Assembly: GCF_001750685.1 (NCBI RefSeq)
Contig: NZ_CP017269.1
Location: forward strand, 1,054,001 to 1,118,000
Direction: 5' to 3'
Source of the DNA: Geosporobacter ferrireducens
GTDB taxonomy: Bacteria > Bacillota > Clostridia > Peptostreptococcales > Thermotaleaceae
Length of the DNA stretch: 64,000 bases
Position numbers and translations under genes: made by a program. The stretch's first letter is position 1. Each line of letters begins with the position of its first letter. The notes beneath the pieces are model-generated. The model was not told the origin of the DNA and ran no database searches. It saw only the letters and a list, made by a program, of their open reading frames with translations. Positions 33,494 through 42,410 of the stretch are shown piece by piece.

Positions 33494-34651
33494 CTACTCA
33501 CCTACCTGGATAGACTTACCCATAAGGGCTGTACTTTTAATTTTTGCTTTTACATTTACTTCCGTATCTAAACCGGGATACAGATCATTCCAATCCTCTT
33601 TCATCTGCCTCCACCGATCTGGCATTTCCCGCTTGATGGTTTGACCAAATTTAAATACATCGGTACCATATTCCCGCTGCACCTTCCGAATCGTACCCTT
33701 GATCTGTTCTTGCAGGATTCTTTCTGTTGCATTTTCCAAAAATGTTATCCCTTCTTCTGTAAAGTAATCCTTTGTAGTACTAAGCTCTGCGATTCCCATC
33801 TCTAGATCGATATTGATCTTCATCCTCAGTTTTCCATCTTCATAAGCAGGCTTTACTTTTGTCCGGCTGTTAAATATCTCCATTGACACCTTTGTTTGCT
33901 CTTTGCCAACTTCCTCTACTATTACCAAGCCTCCTTGGACTTCATCTCTTATCCAAAGCATGTCTCGTGTTTCAATATCATCCAGCCAACCTACCAGCCT
34001 GGCCCCTTTAAAGAGAGCACTGCCGGACACCTGGGGAATTTTCCCTCCATTGTGGGGTACCAAATAAACGCCAGTTGCAACGGCACCGCCGCCCTCCTCC
34101 CCAATATCATTAAGAAACTCCCATAACTCCATAGGGGGAAATCGTGCCAGGTGTTCTTCCGCCCACAGTACGTCCTGTATTTGAAAGGAAAGAATATCAT
34201 AAAGTCCCTTTTCCCCTTTCAAGATTTCCTGTGCTGTCTCTTCCTCGGAAACCAGAATCCACATATCCCCTCTTACCTCTACATCCCGACCCACCCAGTC
34301 CAGTACCGGAACGAGGCCTTCCTCTGCAGCAGTTTTACTTATGATCAAAATTTTTGCATGGCTCCAAAATAATTTTTTTCCACTTTTTCGAATGATATTT
34401 CGTATCCCATCAAAGACAGCTCTCCCTGCACTATCAAAAAGAACCGATTCGAACTTAGCTCCCTCTGCTTCCAGCTGAGGACTGACGACTTCTACAGTTA
34501 ATAGAAACTTATCATCCACTTTATCTACCGCCATACCCGCAACAATCGCCATTTCGTCTAATTCCTTATAGCTCCAGCAGCCTGTTGCTACTGTACATAA
34601 GCTCATAAGTATAATACCTGCAAGAAAGCATTTATTCTTTCCTATCACCAA
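33494..34651 (-). CDS. Spore germination receptor C subunit (lipoprotein, GerAC type)
   Basis: A 385-residue lipoprotein: signal with lipobox TVATGC, immediately followed by WSYKELDEMAIVAGMAVD, the standard start of mature GerAC proteins. The rest shows the three-domain Ger_C pattern, with DNIRNIIRKSGKKLFWSHAKI-type segments and a C-terminal IRKVQREYGTDVFKFG block. It is anchored on the outer face of the spore inner membrane as part of the receptor. The start codon is TTG, or the adjacent GTG, after AAAGGAG. It starts three bases after gerA. Confidence 0.93.
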   Translation of the reverse strand: MVIGKNKCFLAGIILMSLCTVATGCWSYKELDEMAIVAGMAVDKVDDKFLLTVEVVSPQLEAEGAKFESVLFDSAGRAVFDGIRNIIRKSGKKLFWSHAKILIISKTAAEEGLVPVLDWVGRDVEVRGDMWILVSEEETAQEILKGEKGLYDILSFQIQDVLWAEEHLARFPPMELWEFLNDIGEEGGGAVATGVYLVPHNGGKIPQVSGSALFKGARLVGWLDDIETRDMLWIRDEVQGGLVIVEEVGKEQTKVSMEIFNSRTKVKPAYEDGKLRMKINIDLEMGIAELSTTKDYFTEEGITFLENATERILQEQIKGTIRKVQREYGTDVFKFGQTIKREMPDRWRQMKEDWNDLYPGLDTEVNVKAKIKSTALMGKSIQVGE

Positions 34652-34654
34652 GAT

Positions 34655-36211
34655 CTATCTCCTTTCCTGCATCTTTGTGTTTTCCTTACGGGCAGCATTT
34701 TTATCCCCAATTAGCTTTGGGCGATAATACATATACCACCAAGGTGCCCGTATGGCCGTATCTTTGAGATCCTGCTTGTTCAATGAGGATATATTCAACA
34801 TATAAGGAATTCCGAAGGATCGGATCGCCATCAGATGAATCATGACCCCAAATACCCCAAACATATATCCATAGAGACCAAAAACCCCAGCCAGGGTTAA
34901 TAGCATAAACCTCGTTATAATTAATTCTCCCATCATCTTGGGAACGAGAAAGCTGCTAATCGCCGTTAAGGCAGTCACGATAACCATGGGCGCACTGACC
35001 AGTTGAGCGCGCACCGCTGATTCTCCTAAAATCAATGCCCCTACAATACTGATGGCTTGCCCGATAGGTCGCGGTAACCGAACCCCTGCCTCTCGCAGAA
35101 GTTCAAAGGCGATCAGCATGGCAAAGGCTTGCACAATCGTCGGAAAAGGCACCCCTTCCCTTGCTGCTGCGATACTGATCACCAAAGGCGTAGGAATCAT
35201 TTCCTGATGATAGGTCACCAATGCCACGTAAATAGCAGGAACACTGGTAGATAGAAAAAAGGCAAAGATTCGAAGTATTCGATTAAAGCTGGCAAAAAAG
35301 TAATTACCATAATAATCTTCGTTAGCTTGAAAATACTCAATGACTATAAAGGGTATCGTTAGGACAAAGGGGCTGCCGTCACAAATCAGGGCAATCCTCC
35401 CCTCCAACAGCTTTCCTGCTGTCACATCGGGGCGTTCTGTATCTCCGATGGTTTTCCATGGGGACAGGGGTGCGTCCTTAATCAACTCCTCTATATAGCC
35501 GGAATCCAGTATGCCATCAATCTTGATTTCATTTAATCGTCTAAAGACCTCTTGAACGATCTTTTCATTTGCTATGTTCTCTAAATAACTGACACACACC
35601 CTTGTTTTCGTTCTTTCCCCAATCTCTATAAAGCGAAACTTCAAGTCAGGACTCTTGATTTTTCTCTTCAGCATAGAAATATTAACAATCATGGATTCTG
35701 TAAAGCCTTCCCGAGGCCCCCTCACCATACTTTCTGATTGAGGCTCAGTGATAGGTCGGCTTTGCCATCCTTTTGTATTGGCAATCAGCGCTTCATCCAT
35801 TCCCTCGGCCAGCAACACCGCCTCACCGTAAAGGATGGCTGTAATGACCTCCTCTAAAGTATCGGATTTCTTAATGTGCCCTGACTGCATTACCTTGTTG
35901 GTCAATTCATCAAGAAAGTTTTTATGGGAGAGATGATCCTTTTCTGAGGCGCCCATCAGAGGTTCCAGAAGGTGTTCGCTCAATATCTGCTTGTTAACCA
36001 TTCCCTCTGTAAAAAGGATAACAAAGCTAGAGGGGTGTAGTCTCTCATTCACTACCTCTCGGAAAACAACGGTATCATCATGCTTAAAAATTTGTTTCAG
36101 CCTTTGTATATTCCGCTGGAGAGATTTTTCTAATTTTTCCTGTTTTCTCTTTTCTGGGCCTATAGCTTCTTTTGCGCTGAAAAGTATTTCTTTCAATATC
36201 CTAAACATCAT
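34655..36211 (-). CDS. Spore germination receptor A subunit (GerAA type)
   Basis: The frame opens at 36268, but the only good ribosome-binding site (AGAGGA) precedes the ATG at 36211, giving 518 residues. It has the N-terminal soluble GerA domain (EVVNERLHPSSFVILFTEGM; ILYGEAVLLAEG; SMVRGPREGFTESM; EIGERTKTRVCVSYL), then four or five membrane helices (from FFASFNRILRIFAFFLS onward, with AAREGVPFP and EAGVRLPRPIGQAIS), typical of GerAA. It forms the oligomeric channel core of the germinant receptor. It is the first gene of the A-C-D-B operon. Confidence 0.92.
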   Translation of the reverse strand: MMFRILKEILFSAKEAIGPEKRKQEKLEKSLQRNIQRLKQIFKHDDTVVFREVVNERLHPSSFVILFTEGMVNKQILSEHLLEPLMGASEKDHLSHKNFLDELTNKVMQSGHIKKSDTLEEVITAILYGEAVLLAEGMDEALIANTKGWQSRPITEPQSESMVRGPREGFTESMIVNISMLKRKIKSPDLKFRFIEIGERTKTRVCVSYLENIANEKIVQEVFRRLNEIKIDGILDSGYIEELIKDAPLSPWKTIGDTERPDVTAGKLLEGRIALICDGSPFVLTIPFIVIEYFQANEDYYGNYFFASFNRILRIFAFFLSTSVPAIYVALVTYHQEMIPTPLVISIAAAREGVPFPTIVQAFAMLIAFELLREAGVRLPRPIGQAISIVGALILGESAVRAQLVSAPMVIVTALTAISSFLVPKMMGELIITRFMLLTLAGVFGLYGYMFGVFGVMIHLMAIRSFGIPYMLNISSLNKQDLKDTAIRAPWWYMYYRPKLIGDKNAARKENTKMQERR

Positions 36212-36283
36212 GCCATTCCTCTTATTTATTTTTGTATAGTCTAGTATTTCCATCTCTTTTGGTTTCATGCGCTATGACCGGCA

Positions 36284-36348
36284 AGTATCCTATAGAAGAA
36301 GGCCCTGCCGGAGACTTTCTCCGGCAGGGCCTTCTTCTATAGGATACT
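36284..36348. repeat. Perfect 30-bp palindromic stem between the ABC exporter and the ger operon
   Basis: Two exactly complementary 30-base arms (36284-36313 and 36319-36348) separated by five bases. One end overlaps the stop codon of the exporter gene. It is GC-rich in the centre (GGCCCTGCCGGAG). No T run follows on the minus strand, so it is either an unconventional terminator or an RNA-stability or mobile hairpin. Confidence 0.85.
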
Positions 36349-38176
36349 ACTGTGCTTTCATCATCTGAATTTCCTTTTCTTCTTTAAACTGATTGGTATA
36401 TAGATCATAATAATATCCCTTTTTCTTGATTAGCTGTCCATGGGTTCCCGACTCAAGTATCTTGCCCTCCCGGATTACTAATATCCGGTGGGCCGAACGA
36501 ATGGTAGATAACCTATGGGCAATGATAAAGCTCGTTCTGCCGCGAAGGACCTTTTCAATCGCCTGCTGGATCATTTGTTCTGTCTCTGTATCGATGGAGG
36601 AGGTAGCTTCATCCAGCACGAATATTTTAGGGTTCGCCAAAATAGCTCTGGCAAAAGAAATCAGCTGTTTTTCTCCTGTTGACAAGCGGTTTCCGCCTTC
36701 ACCAACCTGTGTATTATAGCTATTTTCCATTCTGATAATGAATTCGTGGGCATTCACTAACTTTGCTGCCTGGACGATTTCCTCCTCTGTAGCATCGAGT
36801 CTGCCGTATTGAATGTTCTCCCGAATGGTTCCGCTGAACAAATGGGGAGTCTGGAGTACATATCCCAGATTAGACTGCAGCCACAATTGGGACCGTTCCC
36901 GATAATCCGTCCCATCAATTAAAATCTGTCCCTCTGTAGGCTCATAAAACCGGCACAACAAATTGACAATGGTACTCTTTCCAGATCCCGTTTCCCCTAC
37001 CAAAGCAATATTCTCTCCTGCTTTTACCTCCAGGCTGAAATTCTCTAAAACCTTCTCACCTTCTTTGTAGGTAAAGGAGACATTCTGAAAGCAAATATTT
37101 CCCTCTATTTCCGGCCAGTTTTCCTTTTTGGGGTGAAACAAATCCCCATAGGCTTTTACTACACGTTCTTCATCGATAATCTCCGGCTCACTATCAATCA
37201 TAGACAATACCCGCTCAGCCGAAGCTTGTGCTGCCTGCAGCTCTGCGATAATCCTTGCCAACTCTCTAACCGGCTCAAAAAATTGAATGGTGTAGGATAT
37301 AAAAGCCACCAATGTACCATAGCTGATTGTTTTCAGCAGCACGCCTCTTCCTCCAAACCAGATAGCCAAACCGGTTCCAACACTGCCTAATGTCAGCACA
37401 ACCGGCAGAAAGACAGCTGAAAAAATAGCAGCCCTTACAGAAGAAGCATACATTTCGTTCGTCAAAATCTGAAAATCCTTCAGATTTTCTTCTTCCCGTA
37501 CAAGGGTCTTGGAGGTCTTTGCGCCCATAATCCCCTCATTGAAGGCACCTGTAATTCGGGAGTTGACCTTTCTAACCTGACGATAGGAAGCAAGTATTTT
37601 TCTTTGAAAAAAGAGGCTGATTATCACGAGGAAAGGGGCAACAACCAAGGTTATTAGGGCGAGCTTCCAGTTCAGAAAGAATAATACGCCCATGATGGCT
37701 GTCATTAAGGTACCTCCCCAAACCAAATCTACCAGACCCCAGGAGATAATCTCACTAAGCCTCTGAATATCTGAAGTCATACGGGCCATGATCCAACCCA
37801 CCGCTGTTTTGTCATAATAGGAAAAAGAAAGTTCCTGCAGTTTTTGGAAACCTATTTTCCGAATGTCATAACAGACACCCATTTCAATCTTTCCTGCAAC
37901 GGCAATCAGCTGCCACACATTAAAGGTTTGCAGGATCACTAATAAAACATATCCCCCTATAAAGCGGCTTATCCCCTCTATGGTTCCCGGCACAACAAAA
38001 TGATCAATCGCATATTTTGTCATTAGCGGAAAGATCACGTCTACCCCCGCTACCGCCATCATAATCAATGCAAGGAGCATTAGATGTTTCTTGTAGGGTT
38101 TTGCATAAGCCAGCAGCCTTTTCCACAGCTGCATATCAAATTGTTTTGTAAATTCTTGTTCCTTTAACACACTCAT
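36347..38176 (-). CDS. ABC exporter half-transporter (BmrC/LmrC-type, catalytic-site partner)
   Basis: A 609-residue half-transporter: six membrane helices (about 30-330) and a nucleotide-binding domain (about 350-590) with Walker A GETGSGKST, Q-loop LQTPHLFSG, signature LSTGEKQ (a divergent LSGGQ), Walker B IFVLDEATSS with the catalytic Glu, and the H-loop IIAHRLSTI. With its neighbour it should form a heterodimeric multidrug-type exporter. In such pairs the divergent signature of one subunit and the missing Glu of the other fall in the same, degenerate ATP site, exactly as seen here. It starts 16 bases after its partner. Confidence 0.92.
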   Translation of the reverse strand: MSVLKEQEFTKQFDMQLWKRLLAYAKPYKKHLMLLALIMMAVAGVDVIFPLMTKYAIDHFVVPGTIEGISRFIGGYVLLVILQTFNVWQLIAVAGKIEMGVCYDIRKIGFQKLQELSFSYYDKTAVGWIMARMTSDIQRLSEIISWGLVDLVWGGTLMTAIMGVLFFLNWKLALITLVVAPFLVIISLFFQRKILASYRQVRKVNSRITGAFNEGIMGAKTSKTLVREEENLKDFQILTNEMYASSVRAAIFSAVFLPVVLTLGSVGTGLAIWFGGRGVLLKTISYGTLVAFISYTIQFFEPVRELARIIAELQAAQASAERVLSMIDSEPEIIDEERVVKAYGDLFHPKKENWPEIEGNICFQNVSFTYKEGEKVLENFSLEVKAGENIALVGETGSGKSTIVNLLCRFYEPTEGQILIDGTDYRERSQLWLQSNLGYVLQTPHLFSGTIRENIQYGRLDATEEEIVQAAKLVNAHEFIIRMENSYNTQVGEGGNRLSTGEKQLISFARAILANPKIFVLDEATSSIDTETEQMIQQAIEKVLRGRTSFIIAHRLSTIRSAHRILVIREGKILESGTHGQLIKKKGYYYDLYTNQFKEEKEIQMMKAQ

Positions 38177-38192
38177 AGCTGTTGATCCCCTC

Positions 38193-40037
38193 CTATGAAG
38201 ATATGACGATATCCTGTTCCGATGGAGTGCCTTTCGGTTTTTCCTGCAGCAGTTCCTCTTCTAATAGGTTTTGTATCGCCCAAATACGCTGATATAAACC
38301 CGGCTGACTCACTAACGTATCATGGGTGCCTTTTTGAATAATCTCTCCGTGGTTTAGCACTAAAATCATATCAGCTTCTGAAACCGTCGTGATTCTATGG
38401 GATATAATGAAGGTGGTTCTGCTCTTATTTCTCTCTCTAAGGGCCTTTCGGATCTCCTCCTCTGTTTCTGTATCTACGGCACTGAGGGAGTCATCGAAAA
38501 TTAGTACCGGACTGTCCTGCACCAAACTTCTGGCTATGGCTACCCGTTGTTTCTGCCCTCCTGACAGCGTGACCCCCCGCTCCCCTACAGCTGTTTCATA
38601 ACCTTTTTCAAATTCCAAAATACCTTCATGAATAGCAGCTGCACGGGCAGCAAGAAAAATCTCCTGCTCTGCACTCTCCGGTTTTGCCAGTCCAATATTT
38701 TCTTTGATTGTTTTTGAAAATAGAAAAGGTTCCTGCAATACAATTCCAATATTCCTACGAAGCCATTTTTTATCAATTTCTCTCAATTCAACTCCGTCTA
38801 TGGTAATAGAACCCTCTTGATAATCATATAATCTCAGCAGCAGGTGTACCAAAGAGGATTTTCCTGAACCGGTTGCACCTAGAATGGCTGCTGTTTTGCC
38901 TTTTTCCACCTGAAAAGATATGTTTTTTAATACGGGCCTTTCCCCCCCGTATGAAAAGGATACATTCTCAAACCGGATGTTTCCTTCAATTTTTGGCTTT
39001 TTCCCATCGGTTTGCATATCTTCAAGGGGCTGCTGGAAAATTTCTTCAATCCGGCCTACAGAGACCATGGTTTTTCCCATATCTGTCAGAATTCTCCCCA
39101 TCTGCCGTATAGGCCATAAAAGCATCGTTTCATAAGTAGTAAATACCACAAGGGTTCCTAATGTAATACGTCCGATCGACGCCCAATAGGCCCCGGTTAC
39201 CACTACTGCCCCGATTTGCAGCATGGTCAGTAAATCAGACAGCGACCAATACCAGGCTAGCAAGCGTATCAAATTATAGGTTAAATCTCTATATTCTGTA
39301 TTGCTCTTTTCGAACTTTTCTGCTTCAAAGGCTTGCCGCCCGAAAGCCCTAACTACACGAATCCCTGTAAGGTTTTCCTGCAGCACCGTAGAAAGCCTGC
39401 CTTCAGCCTCATCAGACAGTTGAAAAGCTTTTTGCACCTTCATAAAGAAAATTAAAGCAGATACAAAAATAATTGGAACAACAATCATCGAAACCAGCGT
39501 AAGTGCCACATCCAATGAAAGCATAATAAATAAGGCAAAGTCCAGCATAAACAGCGTACGCCCTACTTCAACCAATTGCACGGCTAAAAATCTGCGGATG
39601 GTCTCTACATCAGAGGTGCAGCGTTGAATCAAATCTCCCGTTTCTGCCTTTACATGGTAGTCATAGGGTAGATGCTGCAGATGATTAAACAATCTTTCAC
39701 GAAGGTTTCTCGCAATTTCTTCTGATGCTTTTGCCGACCACTTTCCCTTTGCATATAAGAAGAGCCCGTTGACACTATTTAATAAAACCAATGCCAAGGC
39801 TGCAACCCACAAATTATGCATTAATAGGCTTTTACCGCCCAATCTTTCGACAAACGTCTGTACCCAGAGAGGTGCTTGTATCGCCTCTTCACCAATAATT
39901 GAGTCAATCGTAATACGTATTACCAACGGATTGATCAGCGTAAAAATAGTAGAAATCCCAATACTTAAAATTGCGCCAATATACAGTCCCTTGCTGCCCT
40001 CCATGTACCTCCAAAGCTGTTTTAGTTTCTGCCGCAT
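38193..40037 (-). CDS. ABC exporter half-transporter (BmrD/LmrD-type, degenerate Walker B)
   Basis: The ATG at 40037 after AAGGGATG gives 614 residues; the longer frame to 40196 is not preceded by a ribosome-binding site and covers the attenuator. Six membrane helices (about 20-310) are followed by a nucleotide-binding domain with Walker A GATGSGKSS, Q-loop LQEPFLFSK, canonical signature LSGGQKQR, Walker B VLIFDDSLSA and H-loop IISHRITTV. Walker B ends in Asp instead of the catalytic Glu, marking the degenerate site. Heterodimers of this kind export drugs or lipids. Expression is likely gated by the leader ORF and terminator upstream. Confidence 0.92.
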   Translation of the reverse strand: MRQKLKQLWRYMEGSKGLYIGAILSIGISTIFTLINPLVIRITIDSIIGEEAIQAPLWVQTFVERLGGKSLLMHNLWVAALALVLLNSVNGLFLYAKGKWSAKASEEIARNLRERLFNHLQHLPYDYHVKAETGDLIQRCTSDVETIRRFLAVQLVEVGRTLFMLDFALFIMLSLDVALTLVSMIVVPIIFVSALIFFMKVQKAFQLSDEAEGRLSTVLQENLTGIRVVRAFGRQAFEAEKFEKSNTEYRDLTYNLIRLLAWYWSLSDLLTMLQIGAVVVTGAYWASIGRITLGTLVVFTTYETMLLWPIRQMGRILTDMGKTMVSVGRIEEIFQQPLEDMQTDGKKPKIEGNIRFENVSFSYGGERPVLKNISFQVEKGKTAAILGATGSGKSSLVHLLLRLYDYQEGSITIDGVELREIDKKWLRRNIGIVLQEPFLFSKTIKENIGLAKPESAEQEIFLAARAAAIHEGILEFEKGYETAVGERGVTLSGGQKQRVAIARSLVQDSPVLIFDDSLSAVDTETEEEIRKALRERNKSRTTFIISHRITTVSEADMILVLNHGEIIQKGTHDTLVSQPGLYQRIWAIQNLLEEELLQEKPKGTPSEQDIVISS

Positions 40038-40169
40038 GTTTTCACATCCCTTATGCAAAATTCTATTTGTCTTTTTCTTGCTTTTAAAAAAGCCATAGGC
40101 ATAATTCCCCATGGCATGAGAGACAATATTTTCTATTTCACACTCGAATTGATTTATCCAATGCAAATA

Positions 40170-40209
40170 AAAAATACCATGGGGAATCACAAACACAACC
40201 CATGGTATA
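40170..40209 (-). terminator. Attenuator terminator before the ABC exporter
   Basis: On the minus strand ATACCATGGG pairs with CCCATGGTAT around a 14-base loop and is followed by TTTTTTATTTG. It lies 31 bases after the leader ORF stop and about 130 bases before the exporter start. Confidence 0.85.
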
Positions 40210-40240
40210 AATACCCATTTCTCTTACACATAAAAGCGGC

Positions 40241-40324
40241 TTAAAATCTATTTAACCACCCATAGGCCGTGTGACGAATATATGATTTTTCAAAAGACTT
40301 AAAACCATTCATAAAAATTTTCAT
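40241..40324 (-). CDS. 27-codon leader peptide upstream of the ABC exporter
   Basis: A short frame with a very strong AAGGAGG site seven bases before ATG. It encodes MKIFMNGFKSFEKSYIRHTA followed by YGWLNRF. It sits 36 bases after a predicted promoter start and just before an intrinsic terminator, with the exporter genes beyond. The layout matches leader ORFs such as BmrB of B. subtilis, where antibiotic-stalled ribosomes prevent terminator formation and turn on bmrCD. The peptide is probably regulatory, not a functional protein. Confidence 0.7.
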   Translation of the reverse strand: MKIFMNGFKSFEKSYIRHTAYGWLNRF

Positions 40325-40366
40325 GTACACGACCTCCTTTTTAGAAAAATTTGGATTCTCTATTAT

Positions 40367-40395
40367 AGTATAATCCTTTTCTTTTAATTATTCAA
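40367..40395 (-). promoter_or_regulatory. Sigma-A promoter of the leader/ABC exporter unit
   Basis: On the minus strand TTGAAT (40395-40390) and TATACT (40372-40367) are 17 bases apart. A further TATAAT overlaps downstream. The predicted start is near 40360, 36 bases before the leader ATG. Confidence 0.65.
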
Positions 40396-40460
40396 TTATT
40401 TTTCAATTATTATAAAATTTTATGTACTACTTAGATTTCCCCGTTATTATACTTTTAGAA

Positions 40461-40621
40461 GCTATATAAGTCACACTAAGTGCATTACATCCGCTTCGCC
40501 AGGGGGACAGTTCCATCGTCTTCCCTCCGGACCTTCGCTATGCTTCAGTGACGCTCGAACCGTCCCCCTGACTCCGCTACTTTGTGACTGACTGCAATAT
40601 ACTTAGTGTTTATTTATATAG
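40461..40621. mobile_element. MITE/REP-like palindromic element, copy 1
   Basis: About 161 bases with imperfect terminal inverted repeats of roughly 22 bases (GCTATATAA...ACACTAAGT at 40461-40481, complement at 40600-40621). An inner palindrome has GGGGGACAGTTCC facing GAACCGTCCCCC. GGGGACRGTTC palindromes of this kind are found as REP elements mobilised by RAYT (Y1) transposases in many bacteria. No ORF inside. A related copy lies at 44596-44726. Confidence 0.65.
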
Positions 40622-40634
40622 CAAGCTTAATAAA

Positions 40635-41180
40635 CTATATAATCTTTTCTCCACCATAGCGCTCTCCGCCACCGTCCGGTAAGAAACCGTACCTCTCTGT
40701 CCACAGCGTCTTATATTTAAGGGCCTGGGCATGAATGGTATCCATGCTTTCTACTGTTTTTACTACTTTACCAGGCATTCCTACTACCATAGAATTGGGC
40801 GGTATGATTTGATTTTCTCTAACTAATGCTCCGGCAGCAATAATGCTCCCCCGTCCCACCACTGCACCATTTAGTATAATGGCCCCCATACCAATCAGGC
40901 AATGATCCTCTATGGTACAGCCGTGAAGGATGGCATTGTGCCCTACAGTTACAAAATCACCCACGATGGTAGGATGCTCATCCGCTACATGTACTACACT
41001 GTTATCCTGAATATTTGTATAGCGACCGATTTCTATTCGATTCACATCTCCTCTTACTACAGTGTTGTACCACACACTGCTAAATTCCTTCATGGTCACA
41101 TCCCCGATAACCTTTCCTCCATCAGCGATATAAGTTTTACTGTCTAGTTTAGGCTGAATTCCTTCAAATTCTTGTATCAT
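40635..41180 (-). CDS. Gamma-class carbonic anhydrase family protein
   Basis: A 181-residue left-handed beta-helix protein built from hexapeptide repeats (VIGDVTMKEFSSVWYNTVVRGDVNRIEIG and later turns). It keeps the family metal-ligand histidines: one in DNSVVHVADEHPT and two in TVGHNAILHGCTIED, and the RGD turn. Family members (YrdA, PaaY, Cam relatives) are trimeric zinc or iron enzymes; many have weak carbonic anhydrase activity and some act as acyltransferases or thioesterases. Cytoplasmic, monocistronic, AAAGGAG before ATG. Confidence 0.92.
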   Translation of the reverse strand: MIQEFEGIQPKLDSKTYIADGGKVIGDVTMKEFSSVWYNTVVRGDVNRIEIGRYTNIQDNSVVHVADEHPTIVGDFVTVGHNAILHGCTIEDHCLIGMGAIILNGAVVGRGSIIAAGALVRENQIIPPNSMVVGMPGKVVKTVESMDTIHAQALKYKTLWTERYGFLPDGGGERYGGEKII

Positions 41181-41411
41181 ATGTAATATTCTCCTTTCAA
41201 AACAGTCCTTTTTTGTTTTATATTATACACGATCATCCGATTTAAATCTTCATTCGATTTCATTATTCTTTTCTGAAAACTGTAATGAAATGTATATTTC
41301 TTCTGTTTCCGGTTGAATCCCACAGTCCTGTCCTATATAATGAATATGGAAAATCCTTTTTTCATTATTAGATAAATGAAAACTAAGCAAATAACGGGAG
41401 AGGAAATTTAT

Positions 41412-42362
41412 ATGAAATACTTTGCTGCTTTTGTAACCGCATATCTGATTGTACGTTTAACGATTCCTTATTTCCGCCGTTTGTCCATTAAAATTGATTT
41501 TGTTGACAGACCAACGGAGAGAAAAATTCATAAGGAACCCATTTCCCTTTTTGGGGGCGTTGCAATGTATACAGCTTTTCTCTTTTGTTATTTTCTCTTT
41601 ATACATGCTTTTAATAAAACGTCTATAGCTATCCTCCTTGGTTCTTTTTCCATTCTCTTAATCGGTATGGTAGATGACTGGTATAAGACGCGGAAAAAAG
41701 AATTCCCTGTATTTCCTAGATTATGGATACAGCTGGGCGCTGCTGCACTAATCTACAAGTCCGGTATTATATTTTACGGATTTACGAATCCCCTCACCCA
41801 TGAATATATTCTATTGCCCACCTGGCTGCAGTTTATACTCACCATCACCTGGATATTTGGTGTTACTACCGTCATTAATTTTTCAGACGGCATGGACGGG
41901 CTGGCAGGCGGCATATCCGCCATATCTGCTTCTACACTCTTTATCGTTGCCCTGGCAAAAGGTCAATTTGACTCTGCTATGTTATCCATCCTGCTGGTTG
42001 GCGTCGCTCTTGGTTTTCTAAAGTATAACAAGTATCCGGCCCAGATTTTTATGGGAGATTCCGGTGCAAATTTTCTAGGATTTATGCTGGCTGTTATTTC
42101 CCTTGACGGTGCCTTTAAACAAGCAACCTTCATTTCGATTTCCATCCCGGTTCTGGCCTTGGGGGTACCGATTTTTGACAACATTATGGTAGTGTTCAAG
42201 CGCTTCTTAGAGGGTAAGCCCGTCTATAAAGCGGATAGAAGTCAAATACACTACCGTCTTCTTTCCTCGGGTCTCAATCAAAAACAAGTGGTTGCTTTTC
42301 TTTACTTGATCAGTGTCTGCTTCAGTTTAACTTCCATTATATTGCTATTACTGAATGTATAA
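41412..42362 (+). CDS. MraY/WecA-family undecaprenyl-phosphate sugar-1-phosphate transferase
   Basis: Start taken at the ATG after GAGAGGAA; the frame opens 12 codons earlier. The 316-residue, ten- to eleven-helix protein has the family motifs: DFVDRPTERKIHKEPIS near the N-terminus, the catalytic VDDWYKTRKKEF, NFSDGMDGLAGG, FMGDSGANFLGF and the HYRLL cytoplasmic loop (often HIHHRL in WecA). It transfers N-acetylhexosamine-1-phosphate to undecaprenyl phosphate, starting wall teichoic acid, arabinogalactan-like or other surface polysaccharide synthesis; TagO/WecA is the closest role. The KIHKEPIS motif separates it from MraY. Confidence 0.9.
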   Translation: MKYFAAFVTAYLIVRLTIPYFRRLSIKIDFVDRPTERKIHKEPISLFGGVAMYTAFLFCYFLFIHAFNKTSIAILLGSFSILLIGMVDDWYKTRKKEFPVFPRLWIQLGAAALIYKSGIIFYGFTNPLTHEYILLPTWLQFILTITWIFGVTTVINFSDGMDGLAGGISAISASTLFIVALAKGQFDSAMLSILLVGVALGFLKYNKYPAQIFMGDSGANFLGFMLAVISLDGAFKQATFISISIPVLALGVPIFDNIMVVFKRFLEGKPVYKADRSQIHYRLLSSGLNQKQVVAFLYLISVCFSLTSIILLLLNV

Positions 42363-42385
42363 AGGCTGTCTGTATAGACAGCCTT
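42362..42385 (+). terminator. Terminator after the WecA-like gene
   Basis: AAGGCTGTCT and AGACAGCCTT form a ten-bp stem with a four-base loop directly beyond the stop; the T tract is weak. Confidence 0.65.
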
Positions 42386-42410
42386 ATTATGTCTGAGTTC
42401 TATATTGTTT

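Noticed and set aside
34144-34372. Two overlapping plus-strand frames inside gerC
   Set aside because: They lie antisense to a clear GerAC-type lipoprotein gene and encode no recognisable product.
40038-40196. 53-residue N-terminal extension of the ABC half-transporter
   Set aside because: No ribosome-binding site at 40196, no similarity to exporters, and the region overlaps the attenuator terminator's downstream flank.
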